From: Apostichopus japonicus
Lineage: Eukaryota; Echinodermata; Holothuroidea; Aspidochirotida; Stichopodidae
Reading direction: 5' to 3'
DNA: 64,000 nt
NCBI RefSeq assembly: GCF_037975245.1
Contig: NC_092575.1
Span: 1,679,001 to 1,743,000, forward strand
Shown here piece by piece: positions 37,753-50,400 of the stretch. Made by a program: the position numbers and the translations under genes. How positions within the stretch are numbered: position 1 is the stretch's first letter; each line of letters opens with the position of its first letter. Below the pieces are notes generated by a model. It saw only the letters and a list, made by a program, of their open reading frames with translations, did not search any database and had not been told where the DNA came from.

Positions 37753-37977
37753 TCCAAATATTTGGATAGTTGTTGTATTTTGTTTTTAAACAACAACTTT
37801 TTCAGATTTCCCTGTTGCTACGTCAATTGACAAACCTCAACATCTGACAAAGTTGATATAATTTAAGAAGTCCTGTTTGTGCAACGAGATATGAACATTA
37901 TGTGGCATAATTTTCTTAAAATCCAGCCCCTTTTAATAGCCATTCTTTCAATTTTTATGCTCTGTCAATGAGTAAAA

Positions 37978-40671
37978 TTAACTTGTTCTTAATTTATCAA
38001 AGAGTCCAGCCAATTTTTCTTTTTCTTCCGCATCTCTCTCCTTCTCCATCTCGGTGATGGCGTTCAACTCCTTTCGTACTGCTGCGCCCAGCTTGGGGTC
38101 CAGTTTGGCCACTTTTAAGAAGTCCTCTCTGGCTTCTTGGTAGTTGCAGCAGTGCCTGTGAGCCTGTCCTCTTCTGAATAATGCCTTAATGTTATCTGAT
38201 TGGTAGAAGAGATATTAGATTTAAATATAGATGAAATCAAAATTTTGTTTACACTTTTAAACAAGAAGAACATGCTGGACAGTAAAACACAAAACAAGGG
38301 TACCTCTCTTCAAGGTTCCACCCCTACTGATGAATAACATAAGTGTCTTTTAAAAAGTAATCATTTCTAAGAAAATTCAAATATCTCAACTTTTGTACAA
38401 ACCAAGTCAAGTGTGACCAACAGAAAAGGAAGAAAGTAGAATGTAACTAAATGGGATGGGTAAAACAATAAATTAACGAGGGATATGAACACAAAGAACA
38501 TTTTAAAAGTTGTTAGAAAAAAGTTAACGCAATTGAGACACAATTGTAGATTATAGAGTAACAATGGTGTGGAAGCAAGTTAGAACTGCTGTTCTCCACC
38601 CCCTCCCATCCCCCCCCCCCCTTTCTCCCGCCCCATCATCACCATTCTGCACAAATACATTCAAATAATGTCAACCAAAACTCCTTCAAAACTTATGAAA
38701 TGCTGTGTGCAATCTATCAGTTCTGAGTGTTTCTCAAGTCCTACTATTAAACGTCTTCTAGGGTCTCACCTTCCTCTTTGTCCAGCACACTGGTTGCGTG
38801 TTCAATGGCTTGGTAATACTCTCCAAGTTGATACTTGCACTGGGCATAATTCAGAAGGAAGGGAATTCTGACTTCGTCGAGTTTCATCCAGTCTTCAGAG
38901 TTTGGCTTTTCGTGAAGTAGAAGGTTCTCTAAACAACCAAGAGCTTCTGCGTACTTCTCTGCTGCTCGTTGATAATCTTTCTGGTTGTAAAAGTTGTTGC
39001 CTTCCTCCTTCAGCGTGGGTAGAATGTTCTTCCTCTCGTTGTCAGACATGGCCCAAGTTTCTTGTTTATAGGCGCCCGGATCTTCGACTGTCAGAGCTTC
39101 GAATCTAAAGACTAGCGGTTCTGGTGTTTTCACCATCTGGTCCAAGTCCTCGTAGCCTAGGCCGTGTTTGCCCATCTGTGCAAGGCCACAGCAATGGGAT
39201 TTCTGGGGGACGTGGTCGTGTCCACCTTTCCTTACGTCCCTTAGAGTCTTCATCACAGCAGGGTAGGCTGATAAATGCTAAATAATGGAAGGGGGGAAAA
39301 TGGTAATATTAACAAAAAAGAAAGAAAGAAATGAGATGTTTAAAGGTGCAATATCCTTATTGTAGCGGATCCACAGTCTGAACAAGACAATATTCTTATT
39401 TTCAAAATCCTTGTTGAATTTGAATAGGAGACAGAAGTATAGGGAATCAGATGGAGTGATGGGAGAGGGACTTGGTGTATATCGCAACAAAAAGAACATA
39501 CAGGGAACTACTACCTATAAAATGCAAAACATTGAGAGACAATTCTAGTGTTTCTCTTATGCTAATTACATAACTTTTAAGGTTGAAACTCACAACAATA
39601 TTTCCAGAAACCTCCCAGATTCAGCAAAATGGCTAAAGTAGTACCATCAGTTCTGTCTGTGAGTCAAATTTCCCTTAGGTCTACGTACTTAACTGCAGAT
39701 TATCAAACTTTGATATTTAAGCTTTTTTGATACCCTTTTAGGATATTGATCATTTAATACTGATGACTAGTGAATGTTGGTGAACAGTAGAAGTCAAACT
39801 TGAGATGGAACAACTGGATCAGGCTAGACAGTTTGTGAGTATGAACATTCTAGTGTCTCTTCTGATCCCCTGACCAATAGAAAGGATCTTCAGTGGATAG
39901 TGAGCAATGCAACTGCCCTTGCCCCCATCCAATGATTTTCATATTGCCTCAGTATTAAGCCAACTCACAGCTTGATCGACAAAAAAGTCTGCCACCTCCT
40001 TTGGTCTCATTGTCTTCAGACACTCCTCCCACACATCTAACTTGAATTGTTTTCCTGTGACAAGTTCCATAGGTTGACCAGTTCCAATTCGGCTGTCATC
40101 AAGAACAGTGTTTTCTTCATCTAACCGAGAGCATCTGTAGTGAAAAGATATCTGCAAGTAGAAGGGAAATATCAGACCGGTGGACTTTGATGAAGTTCGC
40201 AGAGGTACATTAGGCTCAATTAGCTTAAAAAGAAAAAAAGATGCATAGAGGACTATTGAAATTGACCCAGCTTTGAAAGTGCTCTGTTTCAGTGTTTGTT
40301 TGGACAATTTCTAAAATTAAAGTAAAACAAAATGTAAGCGACAGTATTATATATTCATCTGTCTTGTTTCGTGAGAATAATATACAGTACATAATAGGTC
40401 TTCCGTTCCACTGAAATTTTGATCGAAAATAAATTCAACATTTCGTGTTACTGATCCCCATCCATTAACATAATGCTGTCTAACCTAACTGTTGGGTAAC
40501 CTACACTAGTAATGGTAGCCCATTGACTCGTAGAAAGCAAGTTACTGTAGCCTGTATATTTTAAAAACGTACCTTTGTTTCGCTGTTGTAACCTGGAATA
40601 TCGCCCTTTCCAGGGTAAACGATCTTCTTTGTTATTCCATCCCTCAGGCCTATACCCATCCCTACTTCCAT
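37978..40671 (-). CDS. AIP: AH receptor-interacting protein (AIP), complete, 4 exons, 335 aa
   Basis: Exons 40573-40671, 39969-40151, 38770-39277 and 37978-38195 join in frame with GT-AG sites. The product is 335 residues (human AIP has 330). Residues 1 to about 150 form the FKBP-like domain: GLRDGITKKIVYPGKGDIP, SFHYRC, NTVLDDSR, GKQFKLDVWEECL. Then come the linker motif SHCCGLAQM and three TPR units from about residue 175 to 310 (EEGNNFYNQKDYQRAAEKYAEAL, LLNYAQCKYQLGEYYQAIEH, KALFRRGQAHR...ARED). A charged C-terminal helix follows (EKEKLAGLFDKL). AIP is a cytosolic Hsp90/Hsc70 co-chaperone that stabilises the aryl hydrocarbon receptor and binds phosphodiesterases. There is no proline-rich tail or prenylation box as in some AIPL1 proteins. 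The gene is divergent to TMEM30 with an 819-bp spacer between start codons. Confidence 0.95.
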
Positions 40672-41490
40672 GGCTGTATTTCTGATGATGATACTGTTTT
40701 CGTCAGTTTCTTCTACTAGAGAGTCAGACCCACGGCGAAAAAAACCTGTTCGCGAAATCTACTTACATACAAACATCAATATGAAAAATTCTAGACGTCT
40801 GACTTTCCATCATGAAAACTCACAGTCCTTCATAGTCATGCGATACATACAGAAGCGTAGAAGGAACATTGCATTGACGAGTTACCAACTTGACAAAACG
40901 ACAATTATCTGCAAATTGACGAGTTGACGAGATGGTAACGTGACAAAATTCAGAAAATTGACGTTAGGACGAGAAAACGGATCTCGTCAATGCAACAATT
41001 TTCTGCAAATTGACGAGATGCACACTTACTACCATCTCGACAAGGCGACAAAATTCAGAAAATTGACGTTTTGACGAGATAACGGATCTCGTCAATGCAA
41101 CAATTTTCTGCAAATTGACGACTTGCACACTCACTTCCACAAAATTCAGAAACGGATCTCGGATCTGAATTTTGTCACGTTACCATCTCGTCAACTCGTC
41201 AATTTGCAGATAATTGTCGTTTTGTTAAGTTGGTAACTCGTCAATGCAATGTCCCTTCTACGCTTCCGTAGATACAAGTTAAAATAATACGAGTTGTCTA
41301 GTTTTTGCCTTCGTATGTCTATGTATTATAGTTACCGGTGTCAAATGTGTTGTATACTTGTACGTACTATACGTTATCATGTACGCTGTGCTACTATGCT
41401 GCATAGCACATTAAATTTATAGTCACTTGAGTAATATAACGCAAGGAACCGATTTTATGGTTAAATTTAGTGTAACCTTAGGATATAGTT
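40672..41490. promoter_or_regulatory. Bidirectional promoter interval, AIP / TMEM30
   Basis: The two start codons face away from each other across 819 bp, so both promoters and 5' UTRs must lie here unless there are upstream non-coding exons. About half the interval is a foldback element (40848-41270). That leaves about 176 bp next to AIP and 220 bp next to TMEM30. No TATA box is obvious. Confidence 0.55.
40848..41270. mobile_element. Foldback element with 107-bp inverted arms and GATACA target duplication
   Basis: The left arm 40848-40954 and right arm 41164-41270 are inverted copies of 107 bp with three mismatches (about 97% identity). The ends read TACAGAAGCGTAGAAGG and, inverted, TACGGAAGCGTAGAAGG. 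A perfect 6-bp direct repeat GATACA flanks it (40842-40847 and 41271-41276). The centre has tandem units of period about 105 bp, with ACAAAATTCAG landmarks at 40943, 41048 and 41139 and the repeated CGGATCTCGTCAATGCAACA. No coding capacity: a MITE or foldback transposon. Near-identical arms suggest a young copy or gene conversion. Confidence 0.85.
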
Positions 41491-44400
41491 ATGGCTACTA
41501 AAGGAGATGAAATAGATACAGCACCTCCTGCTTCTCCCAGACCAGAAGTTCAGAACGGCTCTGCTAATCGGAATGGGAGCATCGATGAGAAGAAAAGCAA
41601 GAAACCTGGAAGTAAGCTTAATAATACTGTATTATAGCATACTTCATAGACTAGGTTTAGTGAAGCCTAGGCCTATGACCTAATATACAGTTACAGCAGG
41701 ATATACGTACGTAGGAGTTCAGGACTACACCTACACTATAGTACAAGTTACAATGGCAGCCTTTAGACTTTTTAGGGAGGAACAATAACGCTAACGAATT
41801 ATAAAAATACACAATTTAGTCGTAAGAAGTTGTTGGTCAATACCAAAAAAAAAAAAAAATGGTAAATCCAGTGAACACACAAAAATCATGTATTCAATCT
41901 AGGCCTAGTGTTACTAAGTTAATCCTAATGTGAGGGAGCAAGTCCCACACCGAAGTCCAATAATATCACACCCGACTAATTCTTTATTTTTACTGTAAGT
42001 TTAACTAGCTTAGGTTAGGGCCTGGGAAGGGAGGGCCTACTGTATGTGAAGTGGTATTCTAAATTTATATAACTTCAAAATACCTGAATAAGTACTGTAA
42101 TTATGCCAAAAATTCCTATACCAAAGATCTGTAATTTCATTAATTAAAATAAATAACTTTGATGTGAAAACTTTTCATGTAGGCCATAAATAAATTGAAG
42201 TCCAATTAGTCCAGTTAGTGTTTCTTCCAATATTTTGTTTCATTGTATCAGAACATACCAGGCAAGTATTTTTTTTTTTTTTTTTTTTTTGCACACTGGA
42301 AGATTTAGCAGAACCTACAGTAAATATTGTGGTCACTTGGTTGAGAGAGACTGTTGGGATGTCAGAATAGTTCCCATTTACTTGACTTATGGTGAAAGCA
42401 CATATCTAACTCTGATACATACATTACCTGTTCCTAAAGGCAATTAGCAAAAGTTATAGTGATTGAAAATTTAATTTCCTATTTACCTGCATGAGCATTC
42501 AAAAATATGGCAGAATTGCATATATGTAATAACTATTTGACAAAATAATAATGGTTACAAAAGCAAAATTACTTTCACCAAAAGCTTTTGATTTCATTCA
42601 AAAGTTATTGTCACCAACTAGCATTTTATTTAGTCAATTAAAAATGGGCCTGGTCAAGTAAATAACAAAAAAAGTTTTCTAGAATATTAGCATCAAAGAG
42701 TATTAAGTTACATTTATTAAAAACCACACAAAAATGTTACTCACAGCTTAGTGCTCAGCTATTCAAGGGAAGCAAAATAAGAAAAAAAAGGGAAGTTTAA
42801 ATCCATGTAGCTTTCTGAATTTTGGATTTCTAATACCTAATATTAGTCAAGTTGTAACTGTGTACAGTACATGCAGTGCACAGTGGTAATGGAGGGTGCA
42901 GTTAGTCACTGTGTGTACAAGTCTAAAGGTCAGGACAACCCATTGATTGGCAACACACTGGACATGTACTGTACAGTATAGTGCAAGACATGTTACATAA
43001 TGTAGAACTTTTGCATTTGCATTGTGTTTGGTGAATAGTCACAGGAAATAAAAAGCTATAGGCCAATTGCTACAGTATGCAAGTGAAAAGAAGCAGGTTA
43101 TACAGAAACCCATAGTACTGTATGTTAATGTTAATTCATTTATTTGTTTGATCGCCAATTGTAAACAATGGGGAAGGAAGTCTCCTACAGTATAAAGTCT
43201 TAAAAGACTTAACAAAGTAGGAGACTCCCTGCATATTAAAAATGACAGTTGAAGAGCCTGCGAAACTGCATGACACAAAATTTGAACACTAAAATATAGA
43301 ATAAAATCCAAAGTTGTTATCCTCAAATGAGTTAAATTAAAACAAAATCTACCAAATTGAAGTTTATGTAAATGTACTGTACAGTAATTCTTAATAACTA
43401 TTAACTGAAAAATCCATCTCTGTCATTCTTACTGGCTGTAAGCTGTTTACAAAAATGCTTTCCATAGAAAGAGCTTCTTGTGGAAGATTGCTCATCAAAA
43501 CAATATAGAAAGCCCATTGGTAAAAACTCAGACCAAGAAATATCATGTTTTAAATATATTATTAAAATATAAGTAGTTTGGCTTTTTGGGAAGTACTGTA
43601 GAGTACCACGACACAGGTCTACATTATACAGTAGTACTTCAAGAAATTTCTTTGAAGTCATAAAACCTTTCCTGGACACAAACAGAGATATTCTAATTTT
43701 CTAAGCTTGCTGGGCACCAGTACTTAATGCTGCCTCTTCATGGTGTACAGTAACGGTTAGTGGGTATTTGCTATGTAGCATAGTCTATGTTGTACAACAA
43801 AGTTAGGAACATATTGTCCAAATTTATTGTACAGTGCACTTGGTTATATACTGTACACATCTTACCGTCCTTCAAGAGTTTTCGCTTCCCCTACCTAACG
43901 GCATAACCCTTTGCAATGTTTATTCGTGATCTCTTAATTTAGCCATGAATCGGTAAACTGAGATGTCATTAACTTGTTCCTGTAGATCAAGTTTTGTAGT
44001 ACTGGAGCTGGAGTAATGATCATTTTACTGTCTCTCAATGTGTTACACGACAGACTCGCACTTCCATTATTTACAATTTAAGAAAGTATATAGTGGCTTA
44101 TAGCCTTATACAGTACTGTACATAAGACCATGTGTGCACAAAGAAATGCACATGTACCGTACTGTAAATTTATACAATATACAGTACATATCGTTCCAGT
44201 ATGAAATGATCTTGATAGTTCACCTATGGTTTGTGAATTTGTGAATAAATAAGAGAGAAGTTCAGGAATAGTCTACATCGTAGATATTTGGAATTATAAG
44301 ATTTCAAATTAAGCAGAAAGTACATTTGATGTATATACCTTTGAAAATAAATTGGTGGAATAATACAGAAACTTTCAAACTAGGCATTTCTATGGTTCCA

Positions 44401-47400
44401 TTACTGTACCAGCATTTGTTGCAAACTTTGATGTATATTGTTCAAAAGTTGATTGTCTAAAATTCCAAGAGAACCAAATTATGGCATTGAATAAAGTTAT
44501 CTTCAGTTGTGAATGTAAGTTGTGAACAAAATTAATTTCCATGTTTGAATTTTTTTCATTTTTTACGTCAACCTGAATTACTACATGATGGTTGCTCTTT
44601 GTTGAGACAATGGCTGTAAATGCAAAGTGTTGGAATTTTTTCCCCCATATAAACTATCTAGGTACTTTAATACCTAATAAGAAGAGCTAGGGTAAAACCT
44701 TTCTCCAGAAAAATTTCTTCAAAAATGGTATGATTTGTGGAACTAAATTTACTCTTCAGTGAAGACCTAATTCCTCAGAATGGCTTGTAAATATTATTTA
44801 ATGTTACAGCCTACTTTTTCACTTCAGTTTTCACCTACTGTAGTTCGAGTCACTCCAAAATTAATGTATGTCGTCCAGTTACATAATCATGGACGTTAAA
44901 TATGAATCTAAGTAGACTGACTTCGGTCAGCTTGCGGCTTCGATAAGCCAATGAGGCTTCTTCGCGAGTTCATGCTTGCAGGAGGATCTAAACTACATAC
45001 ATGAAATACATACTTTGAGGAATATTCTTACAGTATCTGGGAATCTTTACTGTTTATGTACATGTTTAAGACTCAAGTTGAAATATTTTTCTGCATACTG
45101 ACACTGTAAGCTCTCAAGAGATCTACCGTATACCACTGACTGGGAACAATACTGTACATTAAAGCAGCATTTTGCGTTGGGTCGCTTTTTTCCACCTTTT
45201 TTACATGTGCATCGATTTTTTTAGATGTATCAATCATAAAACAGCAAACTAAGATACCATCCAAGTTTCACCCTGCCAAGAGCGTTAATTAGCGAGTAAT
45301 TAACGATTTATGTCGATAACGAGTAAAAGTGTCCTCGACAAAGTTTTCATATCTCCAAATCCACTAGTTTGAATTCCACCAATCAGTGAATAGTATGTTT
45401 ATTCATGAGCATTTTGCGTTTGATCGCCGTTTTCTACTTTTTTGACATGTCCATCGAGTTTTTTACATGCATCAAATCACAAAACAGCAAATTAAGATAT
45501 TAGCCAATTTTTTCCCTGCTAAAAACGTTAATTGGCGAGTATTCCAGATACAAAATTAATCGCATTCAGTTCCCAAACCCACTAGTTTGAATTCAACCAA
45601 TCAGAGATGCAGGTTTAGTTAGGAGCCGTTGCTAAAAATAGATTCAAGACTTTGCCTTGGTACAACCAAGGAGTTGTTATGCAACTCCCTGGTACAACTG
45701 CCATATAAACTGTACACAAATCAAGCGTGGTGTTATATTACGTATCTGTCAATGACGTTCGTAGTGTTTAAATATTCATATTATGGGCGAGGTTTATTGG
45801 GTTCCCAACGGAAAAAATCTTGGAGAACAACAAAGTTGAAAGTTGCAATTTTTTCGACATTTATGCCACCATTTGAAGTAAAATATAAATAGATAAGCTA
45901 GTTATGTATGTCGTTATGGCATAGTGGAGTCAGTGAGGTTGAGAAAAATCATAGAAAAGGACACAAAATGCTGCTTTAAGCAGACCTCAATTACCGTAAA
46001 TGTTACATTAATACAAACATATTATACATGTGCTATTAAACTCAACAGCTGCCAGTACACTCTATATACTTTTTCTCTTGATTAAATTCCTGGTTGTCAT
46101 AACAAATACGCTATACTTATGATGTGAACTTCATTGATCAATTTTAAGTATTGATTTTTTTTATTTTCTCGGTGGTTTTTTCTCTTTCTCAGATACGGCC
46201 TTTAAGCAACAACGTCTACCGGCATGGCAACCGATTCTGACAGCAGGGACCGTTCTTCCTATGTTCTTCTTGGTCGGCATCACGTTTATACCTTTGGGTG
46301 TCGGCTTTTTGGTCACTTCCAATAAGGTTAGAATTATTCATGGGAGATCTGTGTGGACATTGAGAATTTATGTCATAGAAATCTAAATTATGTGTCCCAC
46401 AAATATTGAACATTTAAAATCATGAAAGTAATAATTTGGTAGTGTTTTTTTCCTTTAAAGCTTTGTTTTTGAAATTATGATAGCTTTTGCATTGAGACAT
46501 GTTCATAGATCTTTGACACAACGATGGAATACTATAAGTACAGTAAATGTGGTACAGTAGTGTGAAGCATTATGCATGAGAGTGGGGACAATTGGGGGGG
46601 GGGGGAGTGGAGGTTAGGGGAATGGATCTTAGTTGAGGTTTGAAAAACAGCATTTACCTTCCCTTCAGCAATTACTAAATTACATATTCCAAATATTCTG
46701 ATTTTGTTTTGTATCATTTACTAATTTAATATACACTTGCCTTCTACCCATGTATGCCAAAAAAAGGTTGTAAGGAAGACTGCATTGAATTCCCCACCTA
46801 ATCTTATCACCATCCTCCTTGAATTGTCAAATTTAAAATTTTCAAGAAAACTTCACTTCCCTCTTACAGTAGTACCCCTGTCACCACCTACCTGCAGTTA
46901 TGAATATTCATATTAAAATTGCAATGTTGTTCTTAATATTTAAGTAATTTTCACCGTTCTTGTCATAATTACCAGGTATTTGAAAGGATCATCCCGTACA
47001 CAGATTGCAACAGCACAGCCCATAATGGCACCACTTGCGATGAATATCTGCGTAACAATACTGGAGGCACATGCAAGTGTTACGTGGACTTTGAACTAAC
47101 AGATGGATTTGTGGTAAACAAAAATATATATGTTGCAACTTATGATCTATAATTTCTAATGCATTTACCTATCTATGGATTTATCATGAAATTCCATTTA
47201 AAATGGATTCAACATTACTGTATAAAACACTCAGTGTCTACTGTACGTGACTTGTTTAACACGTTCCCGATCAAACAACTCTATATTCATAAGTTATCTT
47301 TAAATTTGGTTTTCATAGTATTTTATACTTTTCTACATTTATCTACCATCTTCTCCTTTTCCAATGGTCACTAGTATTGTTAAAAATGATTATACAGTAT

Positions 47401-50400
47401 GCTTTTCTGGTGTCCTCCATAATCGTATACTGTAATAAAGAATTTTTGGTTCTGCACTTTTATGATATTGCTATTTGCTGTACAATCATGCATATGAGAA
47501 ATAAATTGTGATGGGGTGTCTTTGTTATAGAAACCAGCTACTGTACTGTATGTTTGGTTCTATTTGCCAAATTTATGGGATCTGATCTGATGTACAAGAA
47601 ACCATTGCTTTCATCTTGCAACTTTTCAACATTGTACTCGATGTTATTATAATTTTAAAGCTTGACATGTGTGTAGCTTTCTTTCAGTAATTTGTAAAGC
47701 TATTATTACCTTGATACATAACGATAGAAAGTGACATTCTTCTCCCCCTGTGGAACACCTCCTTTCACTAACATTCATGTGTGTCGTCACATGATCACAT
47801 CTCTCTCCCTCTCTCTCTCTCAATCTCTTACAGGGTGACGTCTACATCTATTACCGGCTCTCCAATTACTACCAGAATCATAGACGATACGTCAACTCCC
47901 GAGATGACTTGCAGCTTCTCGGTCAAAATGTGGCTAATCCGAGTGGAGAATGTGATCCGTACGATTTTTATAGGTATAATGACGTGAACAATAAAACAGC
48001 CCAGAAAGCATATGCACCGTGCGGTGCTATCGCTAATAGCCTCTTTAATGGTGAGTATCACGCCCTCACGACTAACCGTACATGTTATATATCGTAGGGA
48101 CTAAACGTTGGAGAATAATTCCACCAGCGAGTCGAGACAGTCGGACAAATTTCAAATCAAATGTAATCATTAGTTTTGGTCTTTTACTGTTCCATACTTA
48201 TGGCAGATTTTCTTTCTTGGATCTGGCCAAGGTTTTCTAGTTGAAGTTTTCCAAACTATTATTCTCGCACTGCATATCCAATCACCCTCTCATAGTTCAG
48301 CGCCCTCTTCCTTCCCAATCCAATCAGAAGCCAGATTTTCAACCTTCGTGCGTGGTACTACAATCTTAATATTTTACGAAATCTGAATAGTTATTTTACC
48401 AAATGAACACTTGGTGAGGGATTCGTGTTTTACTTTCTTCTGGAAAGTGTCGTCCCGGAGTCATCTTGAGGCTTTTCATAATTTGCAAAAAATTTGACTT
48501 CAATTGAAAACTGGATTAATCAAACTTCATACTCTAAAAAATGATCAAATATGATTTTCTTTGAAGTATTTCAATATGATGTAGCGTTTTTTTTCATCAT
48601 AATTACACCGTACAACAAAAAACTTCATTGTATTATGACTCACAGATACCTTCTACCTGGAGTATGGCTACGAGGACGGGAGAAGCAAAGTGCCGGTGGA
48701 ATTAGATTTTACGGGCATCGCCTGGTCCAGCGACATAACAGCCAAGTTTAAGAACCCTCCACTAGAGGAATTCCAAGACACAGTTCCGCCACCAAATTGG
48801 CAAACGAACATCACCAAAATGAACGGCACGTTCCAAAATGAGTCCTTCGTCGTCTGGATGAGAACGGCCGCCTTTCCGACCTTCCGGAAACTACACAGCA
48901 AGGTGGTTCGAGAACCTGACACAGATTTCGATATGGGTCTAAGAAAGGGGCAGTACCGGCTCTCAGTTGACTACAGTATCCTTGATATTACAAATCAAAT
49001 ATTAACTTAAAAACTTTAAAAAATGGAATCATTTGTGAACGTCGTAGTCTCGTGGGCCTGTAAATAATGATTGTTTGTATCATTTCTGGTCGTTTCAAAC
49101 AACGTCTATATTTGATCTATTTTCCCTTTCTTTGCCAATAAAGGTTGGCATAATATGCTTGAATATCTTCAAATTACACAACTATCTTAGATCCACTCAA
49201 GCAAGTTTTAAAATAGACTTAAATGGGAAGCTTGTTTGCTTTTACAAGCAGTGTCAAGCATCGACTCACAGAAAGTTTGTCCTTATCTGGTAGGGAGGAC
49301 CACTTTAAACAGTCTACTCACCTTCCCTGTGAAAAGGCTAATTTTTTCAAAACAAGGTCTCACCACATTGTGCGAGCTTGCAAAAACTTTGACATTACAG
49401 AGCTTAACCTGGATTTGATACAACTTCAACCAAGCCATGTTTATAAATCCTAACACTGCATAATTTGTTACTGTTATCAAAGGTTTTGGGCGTAAGCTTC
49501 TGCTACTTGCCCACCATTTTGCATTACTTTCCAAAGAATTAATCTTTAGTCCACATCGTGTTTAGCAGTTCTGAAGTTTTGTCAATTATTGATATGTTTC
49601 GTATGTGATAAAAGAACTGCTACTGTATACTTTCCTACACTTGTATAGCTATTTGACAATATTGTGCACAGACTTTTTGTGATTCGATACCGGATAAAAT
49701 GATGCCCTCTTTATAAACTTTAAGAATACGTGTTGTTTGTGGAGATAAAACTACATTGCTCTTCCTTAATATCATAAACTAGACTACCCTGTCACTAATT
49801 TCGGGGGCACCAAGAGCCTGGTGATATCTACGACATCTTGGCTCGGCGGAAAGAATAACTTTCTCGGGGTAGCCTACATCGTCACCGGTGTGCTGTGCGT
49901 AGTGTTTGGACTCATCTTTCTCGCGGTACATATCAAGTATGGAAGCAGGTAAGCAGAAACAACAATGGATTCTTTCAACCTTTGTTTGAAAACCTAGTTT
50001 CAGCAAATATGATGGAGGGGGGGGGGGTTAGTGGGTGAGGGGATACAATAAAATTAAGAAATTAACTCTGGTACATTCAAATATTTTATGTCGTTAAGAC
50101 ATGCTGAATGAATAGCATCAGCTGTAAAGTGTGTCATTGCTCTCCAGGGATAGCTAGTTTTCTCTTTTTCAGGACATACAGTATGACCACAGAGAGTTCA
50201 AAATTTATAACGTACAATTTCTATATAATTGGTGAATGTCCCTTCTGGTAAATTCACCGTCATACAAAATACTAATATATTATTCTCTAATATTTGGTTT
50301 ATTAAACGGGGTATGTTTCATATATAAGTCTGTTGGTGAAATGTGATTGTAAGTTAATCAAAGAATGCTTGTAGTTGATTTTTGTCAGGTAAATGTTTTC

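Larger units (their letters stand above)
34600..37977. other. 3' flank of NUP88 and spacer to AIP
   Basis: No gene is recognised. The two genes converge here. Candidate plus-strand poly(A) signals AATAAA lie at 35313-35318 and 36766-36771; the second is followed by a T-rich stretch with GT elements. The minus-strand candidate for AIP is at 37747-37752. A purine-rich stretch occurs at 36490-36535. Confidence 0.5.
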
